64,000 bases of DNA from Periweissella fabaria (GCF_918814575.1 NZ_CAKKNS010000001.1:458182-522181), one strand, 5' to 3'. Shown: positions 1-7,985, numbered from the stretch's first letter. Notes: generated by a model from the letters alone, not told the origin. A program made the numbers and translations.

Positions 1-1475
1 CTAGGTGTCTCATAGGCACTATTACTAAATTGTTGTAAAATCCGTTGGTGCTTGAGTAAATACACAATTTGTTCTGCCATCGCATCAACATCACCATGCG
101 TAACTAGGCAGCCGTTTTGGTCATTAGTAATTAGCGCATTCGGTGCATAATCCACCGCATATGCCACTGGGACAACGCCGTTAGTTAAGCCTGCTAATAA
201 CCCGAGATCAAAACTTGAACTGTGAGCCGTCGTTACCAAAATTTGTGCATTTTCTAAAACAGGTTGCAAATGATCAACATGCCCTTTTAATTGGACAACT
301 TCTTCAAGCTCTAAATTAATAATAGCTTGGCGAATTTTGATCTCTTCGGCGTAATTATTAACATAATCAGCATACCCATAAATATCGAGTGTGACACTTT
401 GAATCTGGTTGTGGACTTTTTTAATTACATGCAGCAAGTCAATCAGGTTACTATTGGGGCTAATATTAGTGATGGCCACCATTTTACCAAATTCACGCTT
501 GTTCATTTTAACTTGCGGGCGTTGGTGCTGCTCGTTTGTCACATAGCCGGCCGGAATTGTTGTGGCGGCTTTTATATCAGGAAACCGCGCAACAATATCA
601 GCGGTTTGTTTTGGGGTTGTCGTTAACACATTAGAGAAGTGTGCGACATTTAGTAAAGCATACTCATAGTTTTCATTTAGGAGGGCCGTGGCTGGTTCTT
701 GTGTATCGGTAACATGGACATTGTGTACACCCAAAACTGTGTAGGCTGGCTTGCGTAGTCGGGTGAAGGCCGCATCCGCACTCGTGACACTATCGAGAAT
801 CAAAGTGTTAAATTCTGGATATAATTCGTTAATGGCATTAACAAAATGTTCAAATAAAGCCGTAATCGTTGCGAATTGATAAACTTGACCGTTAGGTGTC
901 GTCAACAACCATCCAATCGCTTCCACTGTTTCTTGACTTGTCTGGCGATACGTAGCATGTAAAACATCTAGGCCTTCTGGTGTGTACCAAACTTCTGATC
1001 GTAGTTGGTGGTCAATGGTATACCACTGGGTCATTGACTTGAAACCGCGTTGATTATAAAAATCAATCGCATATAAATTTCCCGCACTATCGAAGCGTTC
1101 CACAGAAGTCACATGTTGGTCTTCTTTTTGGTAGTTCACACGGGCGACAAGCCGTTCATCATTGCGTTGAACAATGAAGCGATCTTCATTTTGTTCATCA
1201 ATATAACGTAAATTCTTCAAGCCAAAGTCTAAATCGGGCAAAAAAGTTTTATTCGGCTGAATATCAATCATTTGCTGGTAATAATCGAACATATTCAATA
1301 AACGACGATCACTAACCCCAAGGGCATTTAACTGATGGTGTAAATCTTGTGACCAATCACGAGTGACATACGTATAGGCTATGTTTTGTCGTTCAAATAA
1401 TTGCATCCGTTTAATCACGGCCTGATCAATCCCTGATTTTTTATCTAATAAAGTATCATTAACAAAGAAAATCAT
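1..1475 (-). CDS. GT4-type glycosyltransferase, GtfA/GtfB/TarM-like, catalytic motif degenerate (partial)
   Basis: The frame is open for about 491 codons from an ATG preceded by AAGGAGGAAG and leaves the window without a stop, so only a short C-terminus is missing if it matches the usual ~500 residues of TarM, TagE and accessory-Sec GtfA/GtfB. The N-terminal half has the beta-rich DUF1975-like layout of that group (residues ~1-200, with VWYTPEG). The C-terminal half is a GT-B domain (VLGVHNVH, IPAGYV, LDIYGYAD, LKGH). Family members carry an EX7E motif in EGFGLSLLEG. Here the same place, residues 417-429, reads AHSSSFDLGLLAG, so both Glu are lost (Ser420, Ala428). That suggests a non-catalytic partner like GtfB. 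It acts in the cytoplasm on surface proteins or teichoic acid in relatives; the acceptor here is unknown. Confidence 0.72.
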   Translation of the reverse strand, partial: MIFFVNDTLLDKKSGIDQAVIKRMQLFERQNIAYTYVTRDWSQDLHHQLNALGVSDRRLLNMFDYYQQMIDIQPNKTFLPDLDFGLKNLRYIDEQNEDRFIVQRNDERLVARVNYQKEDQHVTSVERFDSAGNLYAIDFYNQRGFKSMTQWYTIDHQLRSEVWYTPEGLDVLHATYRQTSQETVEAIGWLLTTPNGQVYQFATITALFEHFVNAINELYPEFNTLILDSVTSADAAFTRLRKPAYTVLGVHNVHVTDTQEPATALLNENYEYALLNVAHFSNVLTTTPKQTADIVARFPDIKAATTIPAGYVTNEQHQRPQVKMNKREFGKMVAITNISPNSNLIDLLHVIKKVHNQIQSVTLDIYGYADYVNNYAEEIKIRQAIINLELEEVVQLKGHVDHLQPVLENAQILVTTAHSSSFDLGLLAGLTNGVVPVAYAVDYAPNALITNDQNGCLVTHGDVDAMAEQIVYLLKHQRILQQFSNSAYETP

Positions 1476-1849
1476 GCTTTCTTCCTCCTTAATCTCGGAA
1501 CTCTCATGCCATACATTGTGAAATTTTTATCTAAATTTAAAAGACATTATTTAATATTTCATATTGGTACTAACTACAGCAATCTGATGAATTAATTTTG
1601 TACCGTAATTTAACCGTATGCTAAAAAAAAAAGTATTTCAAGTGATTACCTAGAAAAATGATTGTATTTTTTAAAAAAATTTTTAAGGATTATATTTTAT
1701 TCAATTAACTTGAATTTTATTACCCCTAACTTGTGTAAATAACTTTAATTAATTTAAAAATCGCTCATTTAATAATCCATTACTAATAAATTTTATTATT
1801 TTATTCATAAAATTATGCTCTCATAACCCTCGTTAAAATTATCAACAAG

Positions 1850-2134
1850 TGTTTAGTAAATGCCTAATTAAACAACTTTATACCCAGTTTATGTTTACTA
1901 AACAAGAACGTCAACAAGTAATTTTTAACCGGTCTCATTTTTATTGTGGCTTTCGATTAAAATTTTTAATAAATCCAAAGGCAAAAAAGCCGATAAATCA
2001 ATAATTTTTAACTTATCACCCGATAAATTAATTAGCAAATATTTTAGTAAATCTTAACTTGAATTATTATTGATTGTTGTAATTTTTAAAATCACTTGAT
2101 TGACATTCTAGTAAACAAATTTTGTGTTTACTAG
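1850..2134. repeat. TGTTTA-N-TAAACA palindromic motif copies
   Basis: TGTTTAGTAAAT (1850-1861) and the odd palindrome TGTTTACTAAACA (1892-1904) share one motif. A third site is a perfect 10-bp inverted repeat, CTAGTAAACA / TGTTTACTAG (2108-2117 and 2125-2134), with a 7-nt spacer. A further half site GTGTTTAATCA follows. The spacing and dyad symmetry suggest operators for an unknown regulator, or a structured untranslated RNA. Confidence 0.5.
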
Positions 2135-2258
2135 TCGCATTTTTGTGTTTAATCAGCATATTTTCCGCTAATCACTGCGCACCTTCCCTACTGGTTAAAT
2201 TACGCTATTTAGCATCTTTTTATCTTATTTTGTGAAATGATTCACTAAATATAAGAAC

Positions 2259-2289
2259 AAAAAAGCCCCCTTTTTACAAGGTGGCTTTA
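2259..2289 (-). terminator. intrinsic terminator
   Basis: On the minus strand an AAAGCC/GGCTTT stem with inner CTT/AAG pairing is followed by a T run, just after the small membrane gene. Confidence 0.7.
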
Positions 2290-2299
2290 TCTAGGTGAA

Positions 2300-2497
2300 C
2301 TACTTGTTGTTGCTTTGTTTCTTAACCATGTGGTGTGTCGTGAAGGCCACGATGAGTAGAAAAATAACTGTGTATACCATCAATAACACAACATGCCACC
2401 GCACATGATTAAAAACGATGCGTAAAATGATTAAACCCAATAAGAATACAGGATATTTAGCCCTATTAAAGGCTTTGCTGGTAAGTTGCCAATGCAC
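2300..2497 (-). CDS. small two-TM membrane protein, unknown
   Basis: A 65-residue protein with GTG start, chosen because AAAAGGAG lies seven bases upstream. Two hydrophobic segments (about residues 15-30 and 35-54) are separated by a short basic stretch around FNHVRWH, and the tail is polar and basic (HHMVKKQSNNK). I do not recognise a family. It is a single-gene unit with its own terminator. Confidence 0.6.
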   Translation of the reverse strand: MHWQLTSKAFNRAKYPVFLLGLIILRIVFNHVRWHVVLLMVYTVIFLLIVAFTTHHMVKKQSNNK

Positions 2498-2588
2498 AGT
2501 TAAACTCCTTTTGGTAATAGTATTATAATCAATTATTTATTATACGAGTGTTTTTCAGTGATTACCAGTTAGCATTGCATAATCTCAA

Positions 2589-2620
2589 TAAAAAAGGCCC
2601 CCGCAATTAATACGGTGGCC
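2589..2620 (-). terminator. intrinsic terminator
   Basis: Minus-strand GGCC-A-CCG / CGG-G-GGCC stem followed by TTTTTT, downstream of the acidic protein gene. Confidence 0.8.
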
Positions 2621-2670
2621 GTCAACATCCATTTTTAAGTTGTTATGAATTTAGCTTCTATTATATAACC

Positions 2671-3228
2671 TTAAGCGTGGGCATGCCCTTCATGGTCGTC
2701 AGCATCTTCAATTGGTTCTAATAATTGAATACCAGCTAACAAGAACACGTTAACTAAGTAAGTCACTAAGAGTTCTAAGCTATCAGATAATTGATCAGCT
2801 TCTTCATCAAGGTCACCTAAAGCATCTACCACAGCATTTAACTTACCAAGTTCTACTTGTAGAGTTGCTTGGAAGTCACGTAAAATGTCCATGATAACTT
2901 GTGATTCTGAAGCCATTTCTTCAGTTGATTCATCCCCTAAAAGGGCTTCGGCTAAGTCACCAGCACGGTTGGCAAGTCCGGTAACTTGGAAGGTGATTGG
3001 CTGAACTGCCAAGATAGCATCTTCCAAATCAGCTTCCAGATCAGAGGCTTTATCAACTCCTAATTCTTCAACATACTCTTCAATGTATGCTTGTGATTGT
3101 GTCAAAAGGTTAACACTTTCGTATGCCATCATTGTTTGATTAACAAAATCAAACTTTTGGGCATCATCCAAGTTTTCGTTGTCATCAATGTTACCAAATA
3201 AAGTTAGATTTTCAATGTAGTTATCCAT
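2671..3228 (-). CDS. acidic helical protein, unknown
   Basis: About 185 residues from the ATG encoding MDNYIENLTL. The frame stays open 16 codons further upstream to a TTG, but no ribosome site supports that start; AAAGGA lies ~13 bases before the ATG, which is a weak fit. The protein is strongly acidic and mostly amphipathic helix. It has a hydrophobic patch near the C-terminus (LLVTYLVNVFLLAGIQLLEP) and a His-rich end (DDHEGHAHA) that might bind metal. There is no signal peptide and I recognise no family. Probably cytosolic and monocistronic. Confidence 0.6.
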   Translation of the reverse strand: MDNYIENLTLFGNIDDNENLDDAQKFDFVNQTMMAYESVNLLTQSQAYIEEYVEELGVDKASDLEADLEDAILAVQPITFQVTGLANRAGDLAEALLGDESTEEMASESQVIMDILRDFQATLQVELGKLNAVVDALGDLDEEADQLSDSLELLVTYLVNVFLLAGIQLLEPIEDADDHEGHAHA

Positions 3229-3341
3229 GTTATCGGTCCATTCCTTTGAATTAAGAGTCTGTATTTTTCGGTCCAAATACTACCTTAATTCTACCAGTCC
3301 TTAGCCCCAATAGCTAATATAAATCTTTACGCTCAGATAAA

Positions 3342-3370
3342 TTGACAGCGTTTTCATTAAACGGTATATT
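3342..3370 (+). promoter_or_regulatory. sigma-A promoter of rpiB
   Basis: TTGACA, 17-base spacer, TATATT, about 50 bases ahead of the rpiB start codon. Confidence 0.8.
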
Positions 3371-3424
3371 GGAATAAGAACGACTATCTAACAAGCTTTA
3401 TATCAGAAATATGAGGAACTTAAT

Positions 3425-3919
3425 ATGACAAAAATTATTGCTTTTGGCTCTGATCATGCCGGTTTTGAATTAAAAGAAACCTTAAAACCATTTGTGGCAA
3501 GTTTAGGATATGAAATTAAAGACTATGGGACCCATGATACTGATAGTACCGACTACCCCATCTACGGCAAACGGGTTGGTGAAGCGATTCGCGACCACGA
3601 AGCTGATTTAGGAATTACCATTTGTGGGACTGGAATTGGAATTTCCCTTGCCGCTAATAAAGTTGAAGGTGTGCGCGCGGCACCTGTCAGTGATGCCTTT
3701 TCAGCCGAATATGCCCGCCGTCATAATGATGCTAATATCTTAGCATTGGGCTCACGTGTTGTTGGTCCTGGCCTTGCCGAAGTCTTGGTCAAGGCATTCT
3801 TGGATACTGACTTCGAAGGTGGACGCCACCAACGCCGTGTCGATGAGCTTAAGGCTGAAGATGCCCATGATGATGCTAAATTTGAGGCATTGGTACAGAG
3901 TGCGAAAAGCCGCGCCTAA
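3425..3919 (+). CDS. rpiB: ribose-5-phosphate isomerase B
   Basis: RpiB interconverts ribose 5-phosphate and ribulose 5-phosphate in the cytosolic pentose phosphate pathway; some LacA/RpiB relatives act on allose or galactose 6-phosphates. The 164-residue length is close to the usual ~150. Seen motifs are SDHAGFELK (residues 9-17), the active-site CGTGIGIS with Cys67, RRHNDANILALGSR (98-111, with His100) and GGRHQRRV near the C-terminus. The start has GAGGAAC upstream and a consensus promoter. It is transcribed alone. The last codons and the stop lie in one arm of a long inverted repeat. Confidence 0.95.
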   Translation: MTKIIAFGSDHAGFELKETLKPFVASLGYEIKDYGTHDTDSTDYPIYGKRVGEAIRDHEADLGITICGTGIGISLAANKVEGVRAAPVSDAFSAEYARRHNDANILALGSRVVGPGLAEVLVKAFLDTDFEGGRHQRRVDELKAEDAHDDAKFEALVQSAKSRA

Positions 3920-4003
3920 GCACCGTAGCATACTAGCAATAACTGATGGCTCGATCTTTGAGTCGTTAAGTTATTGTGTATATGCTTAGGTGCTTGCGGC
4001 TTT
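3906..4003. repeat. long imperfect hairpin spanning the rpiB stop codon
   Basis: The left arm holds, in order, AAAGCC, AAGCACC, GCATA, CAATAACT and GCTC. The right arm holds the reverse complements GAGTC, AGTTATTG, TATGC, GGTGCTT and GGCTTT, separated by small internal loops. The fold covers about 98 nt and includes the last codons of rpiB. No T run follows, so it is not a normal terminator. Confidence 0.65.
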
Positions 4004-4057
4004 GAGCACGTTTAGGCTAGAGCGATTGAACCCTACTGCCCTACAACAAAATAACTC

Positions 4058-4088
4058 AAAACCGGTTGGTATTTACCAGCCGGTTTTA
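4058..4088 (+). terminator. probable terminator after rpiB
   Basis: AAAACCGGTTGGT / ACCAGCCGGTTTT stem with a 4-nt ATTT loop. The following T run is weak. Confidence 0.6.
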
Positions 4089-4103
4089 ATTTACCTCAAT
4101 TTA

Positions 4104-4132
4104 TTTACATCATATTTAATTTAGTTTATAAT
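4104..4132 (+). promoter_or_regulatory. sigma-A promoter
   Basis: TTTACA, 17-base spacer, TATAAT ahead of the small membrane gene that follows. Confidence 0.8.
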
Positions 4133-4163
4133 TGCATCAATAAATCAATCCGGAGGTCCTCAC

Positions 4164-4448
4164 ATGTCGGCAGAGCAAATTTACACACAAGGCAATTATC
4201 ATGTCATTGTACTTATACTACTTTCTATCCTTTTGGCGATTGGTATAAGTAAGCCGTATCAAGCATTCATCTACCAAACATTTGGTGCTAAACTATACGT
4301 CATTTGGGCGGTCTTATACGTTACCATTATCGCCATCTTTTTCTTTAGTCCCTTTCGGGTGATCACGCCAATGTTAACGTTGGCTTTCGGGCTTGCCTAC
4401 TACTTTGACGTCAAAAAATTGCGCAAATACTTAACACAACTTAAATAA
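4164..4448 (+). CDS. small three-TM membrane protein, unknown
   Basis: 94 residues from an ATG preceded by CCGGAGGTCC. About three transmembrane segments are visible (residues ~13-29, ~43-60, ~65-80) with a basic C-terminal tail (FDVKKLRKYL). No catalytic residues or known family could be recognised. It has its own promoter and terminator. Confidence 0.7.
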   Translation: MSAEQIYTQGNYHVIVLILLSILLAIGISKPYQAFIYQTFGAKLYVIWAVLYVTIIAIFFFSPFRVITPMLTLAFGLAYYFDVKKLRKYLTQLK

Positions 4449-4451
4449 ACA

Positions 4452-4483
4452 TCCAAGTGCAGGTCGTTCCTGCGCTTTTTTAT
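4452..4483 (+). terminator. intrinsic terminator
   Basis: AAGTGCAGG / CCTGCGCTT stem followed by TTTTTT. Confidence 0.8.
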
Positions 4484-4523
4484 TGCATTTATGGCGAAAG
4501 ATAAGATTTTTCAAAACCTACAT

Positions 4524-4563
4524 TGACCCCCTCGATTGAATTTACGCCAATTCGAGGGGATCA
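4524..4563. repeat. inverted repeat next to the aro operon terminator
   Basis: TGACCCCCTCGA and TCGAGGGGATCA pair across a 16-nt loop. It lies immediately beyond the aro operon terminator; role unknown. Confidence 0.55.
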
Positions 4564-4567
4564 GTGC

Positions 4568-4596
4568 AAAAAAGCGTAGGTTACCCTACGCTTTTT
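4568..4596. terminator. bidirectional terminator of the aro operon
   Basis: AAAAGCGTAGG / CCTACGCTTTT perfect stem with a TTAC loop, with A and T runs on either side. It ends the minus-strand aro operon. Confidence 0.85.
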
Positions 4597-4602
4597 CTAT
4601 GT

Positions 4603-4977
4603 CTATTTAATTTTAAAATCGGTAATGTTTCCAATAATGTCAGCGTAATATTCTGGATTTTGTTGGTAAACAAATTGCAAGTATTCTTCGGTTGCCGGGC
4701 GTAATTCCGCTAATTCCGCCTGATCTAATTGATGATTATATTTGAACAAGCGGCGCGTAACGTGGTTAACTTTAAGCGGCTTACCTTTTTCAAGTGATTT
4801 GAATAGATGCATCATCAACCGGCCAAGTTCGCGCAACGAAACATTATTGAGCAACGCCCATTCCTTTAATGTCTGAGGTTGCTCACCAATTTGATCCCGG
4901 ACAATGGCTTGCAACGTCATAACATCTTGCCGTAAACTTTCAACTTCTTTTTGCAAACGGTGGACTTTCTTCCCCAT
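4603..4977 (-). CDS. small coiled-coil/helical protein at end of aro operon, unknown
   Basis: 124 residues with AGGAGATATACC before the ATG. The N-terminus (~residues 3-32) is a short coiled coil rich in Leu, Glu and Gln. A following TLKEWALLNNVSLRELGRLM segment looks like a helix-turn-helix but is not diagnostic. The gene starts 13 bases after the aroB stop and is co-transcribed with the shikimate genes, so a link to aromatic biosynthesis is possible. I do not recognise a family; no membrane segment or signal. Confidence 0.65.
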   Translation of the reverse strand: MGKKVHRLQKEVESLRQDVMTLQAIVRDQIGEQPQTLKEWALLNNVSLRELGRLMMHLFKSLEKGKPLKVNHVTRRLFKYNHQLDQAELAELRPATEEYLQFVYQQNPEYYADIIGNITDFKIK

Positions 4978-4990
4978 GGTATATCTCCTG

Positions 4991-6010
4991 TTAATTAGCG
5001 CTTTGGAGCAACGTTTTGAATTCAGTCAACGGCATTGTTTGAATTGCTGGTTGACCAATGACTGGTAAGACCACCAAATCAATCGTGCTACCCGCGACTT
5101 TTTTATCATTTAACAAATTATCATAAAAGGCGACCGTGCCTAAGTATTGCGATGATAATGGTAATCCTAAGGCCGTTAAGCGTTCGCGAATGGCGGCTTG
5201 AATCTCAATCGGCATCAAGAGTTGGGCTAATTGGAACATCCCAATCCCAACGGCTTCCCCATGCATTAAATCTGGATCCGCTAATTCAATTGCATGGCCA
5301 AGCGTATGCCCAAAGTTCAAGAATTTACGTTGGCCAAAGTCCTTGAAATCCCCCGCCACAATGTGAGTTTTGTAGTCAATTGATGCTTTAATCAAGGCAT
5401 CGCGATGGTCCAAAATTTCACCGGGCGTGCTAATTGTGGCGGTTAACGCCGCAAAATCACCACCCGCTAACAAGCTCATTTTGATGGTTTCAACATACCC
5501 TTCTAGTAAATTACGAGTGCTTAATGTATCCAGAAATTGACTATCGATAATTGTTGTAACCGGTTGATAGAAAGTGCCGATGACATTTTTTTGTGACCCG
5601 AGGTTAAGCGCGGTTTTACCACCGACACTTGAGTCAACTTGAGCAGTAAATGAAGTTGGTACTTGGATAAACGCAATTCCACGTTTATAAGTACTAGCCA
5701 CATAGCCACCTAAATCACCAATCACACCCCCACCGAGACTAACTAACGCATCGTGCCGATCAAAATGGGCGTCCGCAAGCGCTTGACTAATTTGTTCATA
5801 CGTTGCTAATGACTTACTTCCCTCACCAACAGGGACCGTCATCGTGTGAATTTCACGGTCTGTGGTTTCAAGGGCTGCCACTGTTTGCTTAAGGTACAAG
5901 GCGCCAACTTGGGTATCAGTTAAGATAAAGACGCGTTGTGCTGGGAATTGAGCTATCACATCCGTAACTAAAGTTTGGCGGTAATCGTGTGTGTACATAA
6001 CGGCTTCCAT
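4991..6010 (-). CDS. aroB: 3-dehydroquinate synthase
   Basis: Converts DAHP to 3-dehydroquinate, step two of the shikimate pathway, with NAD+ and a divalent metal. 339 residues, slightly short of the usual 350-360. Visible motifs are the NAD-binding GGGVIGDLGG (residues 93-102), QVPTSF..QVDSSVGGKTALN (116-136), the metal-binding EGYVE, and FGHTLGHAIE. The start ATG follows the aroF stop TAG directly, with GAGGTGTCTAG as ribosome site, so translation is coupled. Confidence 0.96.
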   Translation of the reverse strand: MEAVMYTHDYRQTLVTDVIAQFPAQRVFILTDTQVGALYLKQTVAALETTDREIHTMTVPVGEGSKSLATYEQISQALADAHFDRHDALVSLGGGVIGDLGGYVASTYKRGIAFIQVPTSFTAQVDSSVGGKTALNLGSQKNVIGTFYQPVTTIIDSQFLDTLSTRNLLEGYVETIKMSLLAGGDFAALTATISTPGEILDHRDALIKASIDYKTHIVAGDFKDFGQRKFLNFGHTLGHAIELADPDLMHGEAVGIGMFQLAQLLMPIEIQAAIRERLTALGLPLSSQYLGTVAFYDNLLNDKKVAGSTIDLVVLPVIGQPAIQTMPLTEFKTLLQSAN

Positions 6011-7003
6011 CTAGACACCTCGCACAATCGTATGAATTTGCCGTGCCTTACTAACAATATCACCCATTTGAGCTGGCGTAATGGCTTGTTGCGCATCAAC
6101 TAACGCTGCATCAGGGTTATCATGAATTTCCAACATGAAGCCATCGGCTCCGGCTGCAACACCGGCTAAGGTCAATTGCGTCACTAAGGCCCGTTCACCC
6201 GCCGCATGACTAGCATCTAAAAAGACTGGATAGTGGGTCATTTGCTTAAGCACCGCAATGGCACCAACATCTAAAGTATTACGCGTGTATTTATTATCAA
6301 ATGAACGAATCCCGCGTTCCATCAAGATAATATCGGTATTACCACCCGCTGCAATGTATTCCGCTGCTTGCAAAAATTCATCAAGGGTGGCTGACATCCC
6401 CCGCTTCAAAACCACGGGTTTGCGCTTAGCACCGACCGCTTTAAGTAATGCAAAGTTTTGCATATTACGGGTCCCAATTTGGAAGATATCTGTGTATTGG
6501 TCAATGACGTCAACGTCACGGGGATCTAAGACTTCTGTCACCATATCCAAACCAGCCGCATCTGCTGCTTGTCGGTGTGCAATTAAACCACTTTCGCCGA
6601 CTCCTTGGAAACTGTATGGACTTGTACGCGGTTTAAAAGACCCACCTCGCAAGACCGTTGCTCCCACTGCTTTAACTTCTTGCCCCATCGTAGCGACGTG
6701 TTCTGGACTTTCAATTGAATCTGGTCCGGCCATCACAGTTAAACCGCCATCACCAATTACACTATGGGGTGTTGTAATAACCGTATTTTCAGGATGGAAT
6801 TCTCGACTGGCTTGTACGGCAGCGTGGTGTTTTAATACCACTTGCGCATATGATGGTAACGCTAACGGCAAGGCTTCTACTGCCTTGATTGTTGGTAAGG
6901 CGAGGCGATTAGCGTGTTGAAAAACCAGTAATGTTGAAGCTTCCGTCGCTAAAGCCGCCTTAAAAGCAGTTGCTGTTGGTGTATCGTTTGTAATAATAAT
7001 CAT
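6011..7003 (-). CDS. aroF: DAHP synthase, type I-beta
   Basis: Condenses phosphoenolpyruvate and erythrose 4-phosphate to DAHP, the entry to aromatic amino acid synthesis. 330 residues, with ~80 N-terminal residues ahead of the barrel that may be a short regulatory domain. Seen: LRGGSFKPRTSPYSFQG (118-134), IGTRNMQNFALL (176-187), VVLKRGMSAT (197-206), LDASHAAGER (262-271). Three metal ligands by comparison with type I-beta enzymes are present (His266, Glu292, Asp303), but the fourth, Cys in AGPCS, is Asp95 (AGPDSIES). The ribosome site is weak (GAGAAA). Second gene of the aroD-aroF-aroB operon. Confidence 0.93.
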   Translation of the reverse strand: MIIITNDTPTATAFKAALATEASTLLVFQHANRLALPTIKAVEALPLALPSYAQVVLKHHAAVQASREFHPENTVITTPHSVIGDGGLTVMAGPDSIESPEHVATMGQEVKAVGATVLRGGSFKPRTSPYSFQGVGESGLIAHRQAADAAGLDMVTEVLDPRDVDVIDQYTDIFQIGTRNMQNFALLKAVGAKRKPVVLKRGMSATLDEFLQAAEYIAAGGNTDIILMERGIRSFDNKYTRNTLDVGAIAVLKQMTHYPVFLDASHAAGERALVTQLTLAGVAAGADGFMLEIHDNPDAALVDAQQAITPAQMGDIVSKARQIHTIVRGV

Positions 7004-7022
7004 TTAATATTTCTCGCTTTCA

Positions 7023-7727
7023 TTAAAACCGGGGGTGTCCTTTGTGGACAATTGTAATTAAAGTTGGTAAATCAATCTGGCCTGGTGCCATCGGACTAGT
7101 ATCTGGTAACGTTGTATACGTAATCCGTGACCCATAATTAAAACCGGCCGTGCGACTGCGTTCTCCTGTGGCCCCCATCGCAATACCAATCATTGGAATA
7201 GTTTGGCACGCCGCAATTGTTTCTAATAGGTAATCGGTATCCTTGGAACTATGACTCATCACCGCAATTTTAATCATCGCTGGCTGTGTTTGCCCCATGA
7301 TATTAATGCGTTCAGCTAGGTTGTGAGGGGTTTCTTTAAAATTGTGATATGACGAGATGATAGCTGGCTTTTCCGGCGCTAATGCCAAGTGAACTTTTGA
7401 CCAGACGTGATATTCAACATCTAAAAAAGCGGCCCCGGCTTGCCAACCATTTAAATACAATTGCGTATATAAATTAGCATCAAATGGATAATCCCCACCT
7501 TCATCACTAGTTCGATACGTTAAAATAACCGGTACCTGACTAGCCGCAATAATCAACCGCATTGCCACCGCATCGGGTTGATATCCAGCTGCTAAACATG
7601 TATCCAGGCGCCATTCAATTAAATCAATCGGATACTTTTGACAAGCCCTAATAGCTGCTAAGATAGTCGCTTGATCGTGACCGCTAACACTTACAGCGAT
7701 CGCCATCCGTTCAGTTGGTAATAACAT
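7023..7727 (-). CDS. aroD: type I 3-dehydroquinate dehydratase
   Basis: Dehydrates 3-dehydroquinate to 3-dehydroshikimate through a lysine Schiff base. 234 residues. Visible are EWR (Glu38/Arg40), TYRTSDEGG (70-78), the general base His128 in SSYHNF and the Schiff-base Lys153 in MIKIAVM. The ATG is chosen because GGGGAGGAGG sits right before it; a GTG six codons upstream lies inside that site. First gene of the operon, so the enzymes for steps one to three of the pathway are encoded together; the later steps are not in this window. Confidence 0.94.
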   Translation of the reverse strand: MLLPTERMAIAVSVSGHDQATILAAIRACQKYPIDLIEWRLDTCLAAGYQPDAVAMRLIIAASQVPVILTYRTSDEGGDYPFDANLYTQLYLNGWQAGAAFLDVEYHVWSKVHLALAPEKPAIISSYHNFKETPHNLAERINIMGQTQPAMIKIAVMSHSSKDTDYLLETIAACQTIPMIGIAMGATGERSRTAGFNYGSRITYTTLPDTSPMAPGQIDLPTLITIVHKGHPRF

Positions 7728-7853
7728 TGAAATCCTCCTCCCCACACTGGGTCTTTCATTTTTTCATTAATGCTAATTAGGTTACTTCATATTTTTCAAT
7801 TTTTAATAATTTACAACTTATTAATTAATAAACAATGTTGTCACCCTTATCAT

Positions 7854-7882
7854 TTGGGATATTCCGTATACTTTGTTACAAT
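7854..7882 (+). promoter_or_regulatory. promoter of C-rich-loop small RNA A
   Basis: TTGGGA, 17-base spacer, TACAAT preceded by TGT (extended -10). The transcript would start near 7889. Confidence 0.6.
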
Positions 7883-7888
7883 AATTAA

Positions 7889-7985
7889 GAGGCTTGCACG
7901 GCCAATAATCCCCCCTTAAATTATTCCCATGTAAGTCGCCCCCCTTAAAAGCCTGTTATCAGTTGATAATCGGCTTTTTATTTTG
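7889..7985 (+). ncRNA. candidate small RNA A with C6 loops
   Basis: About 95 nt. AATAAT (7904-7909) pairs with ATTATT (7920-7925) and presents CCCCCCTTAA as a 10-nt loop. A second C6 run followed by TTAAAA is at 7939-7944. The 3' end is an intrinsic terminator, AAAAGCC..TTATCA / GATAA..GGCTTTTT. No open reading frame with a ribosome site is present. The architecture matches small RNAs that pair with Shine-Dalgarno sequences, such as the streptococcal csRNAs or listerial LhrC. Homology to those is not claimed. Confidence 0.6.

Larger units (their letters stand above)
1476..2299. other. AT-rich intergenic region with palindromes
   Basis: This ~820 bp gap between two minus-strand genes contains no credible gene. 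It is very AT-rich and holds several short inverted and direct repeats, listed separately. It also holds two copies of CCGATAAAT (from 1990 and 2020). Confidence 0.6.

Noticed and set aside
3756-3989. Second frame overlapping rpiB and the hairpin
   Set aside because: No ribosome site; the rpiB frame explains the sequence.
6258-6920. Long open frame opposite aroF (220 codons)
   Set aside because: It is antisense to a conserved gene, has no ribosome site and no recognisable protein features.
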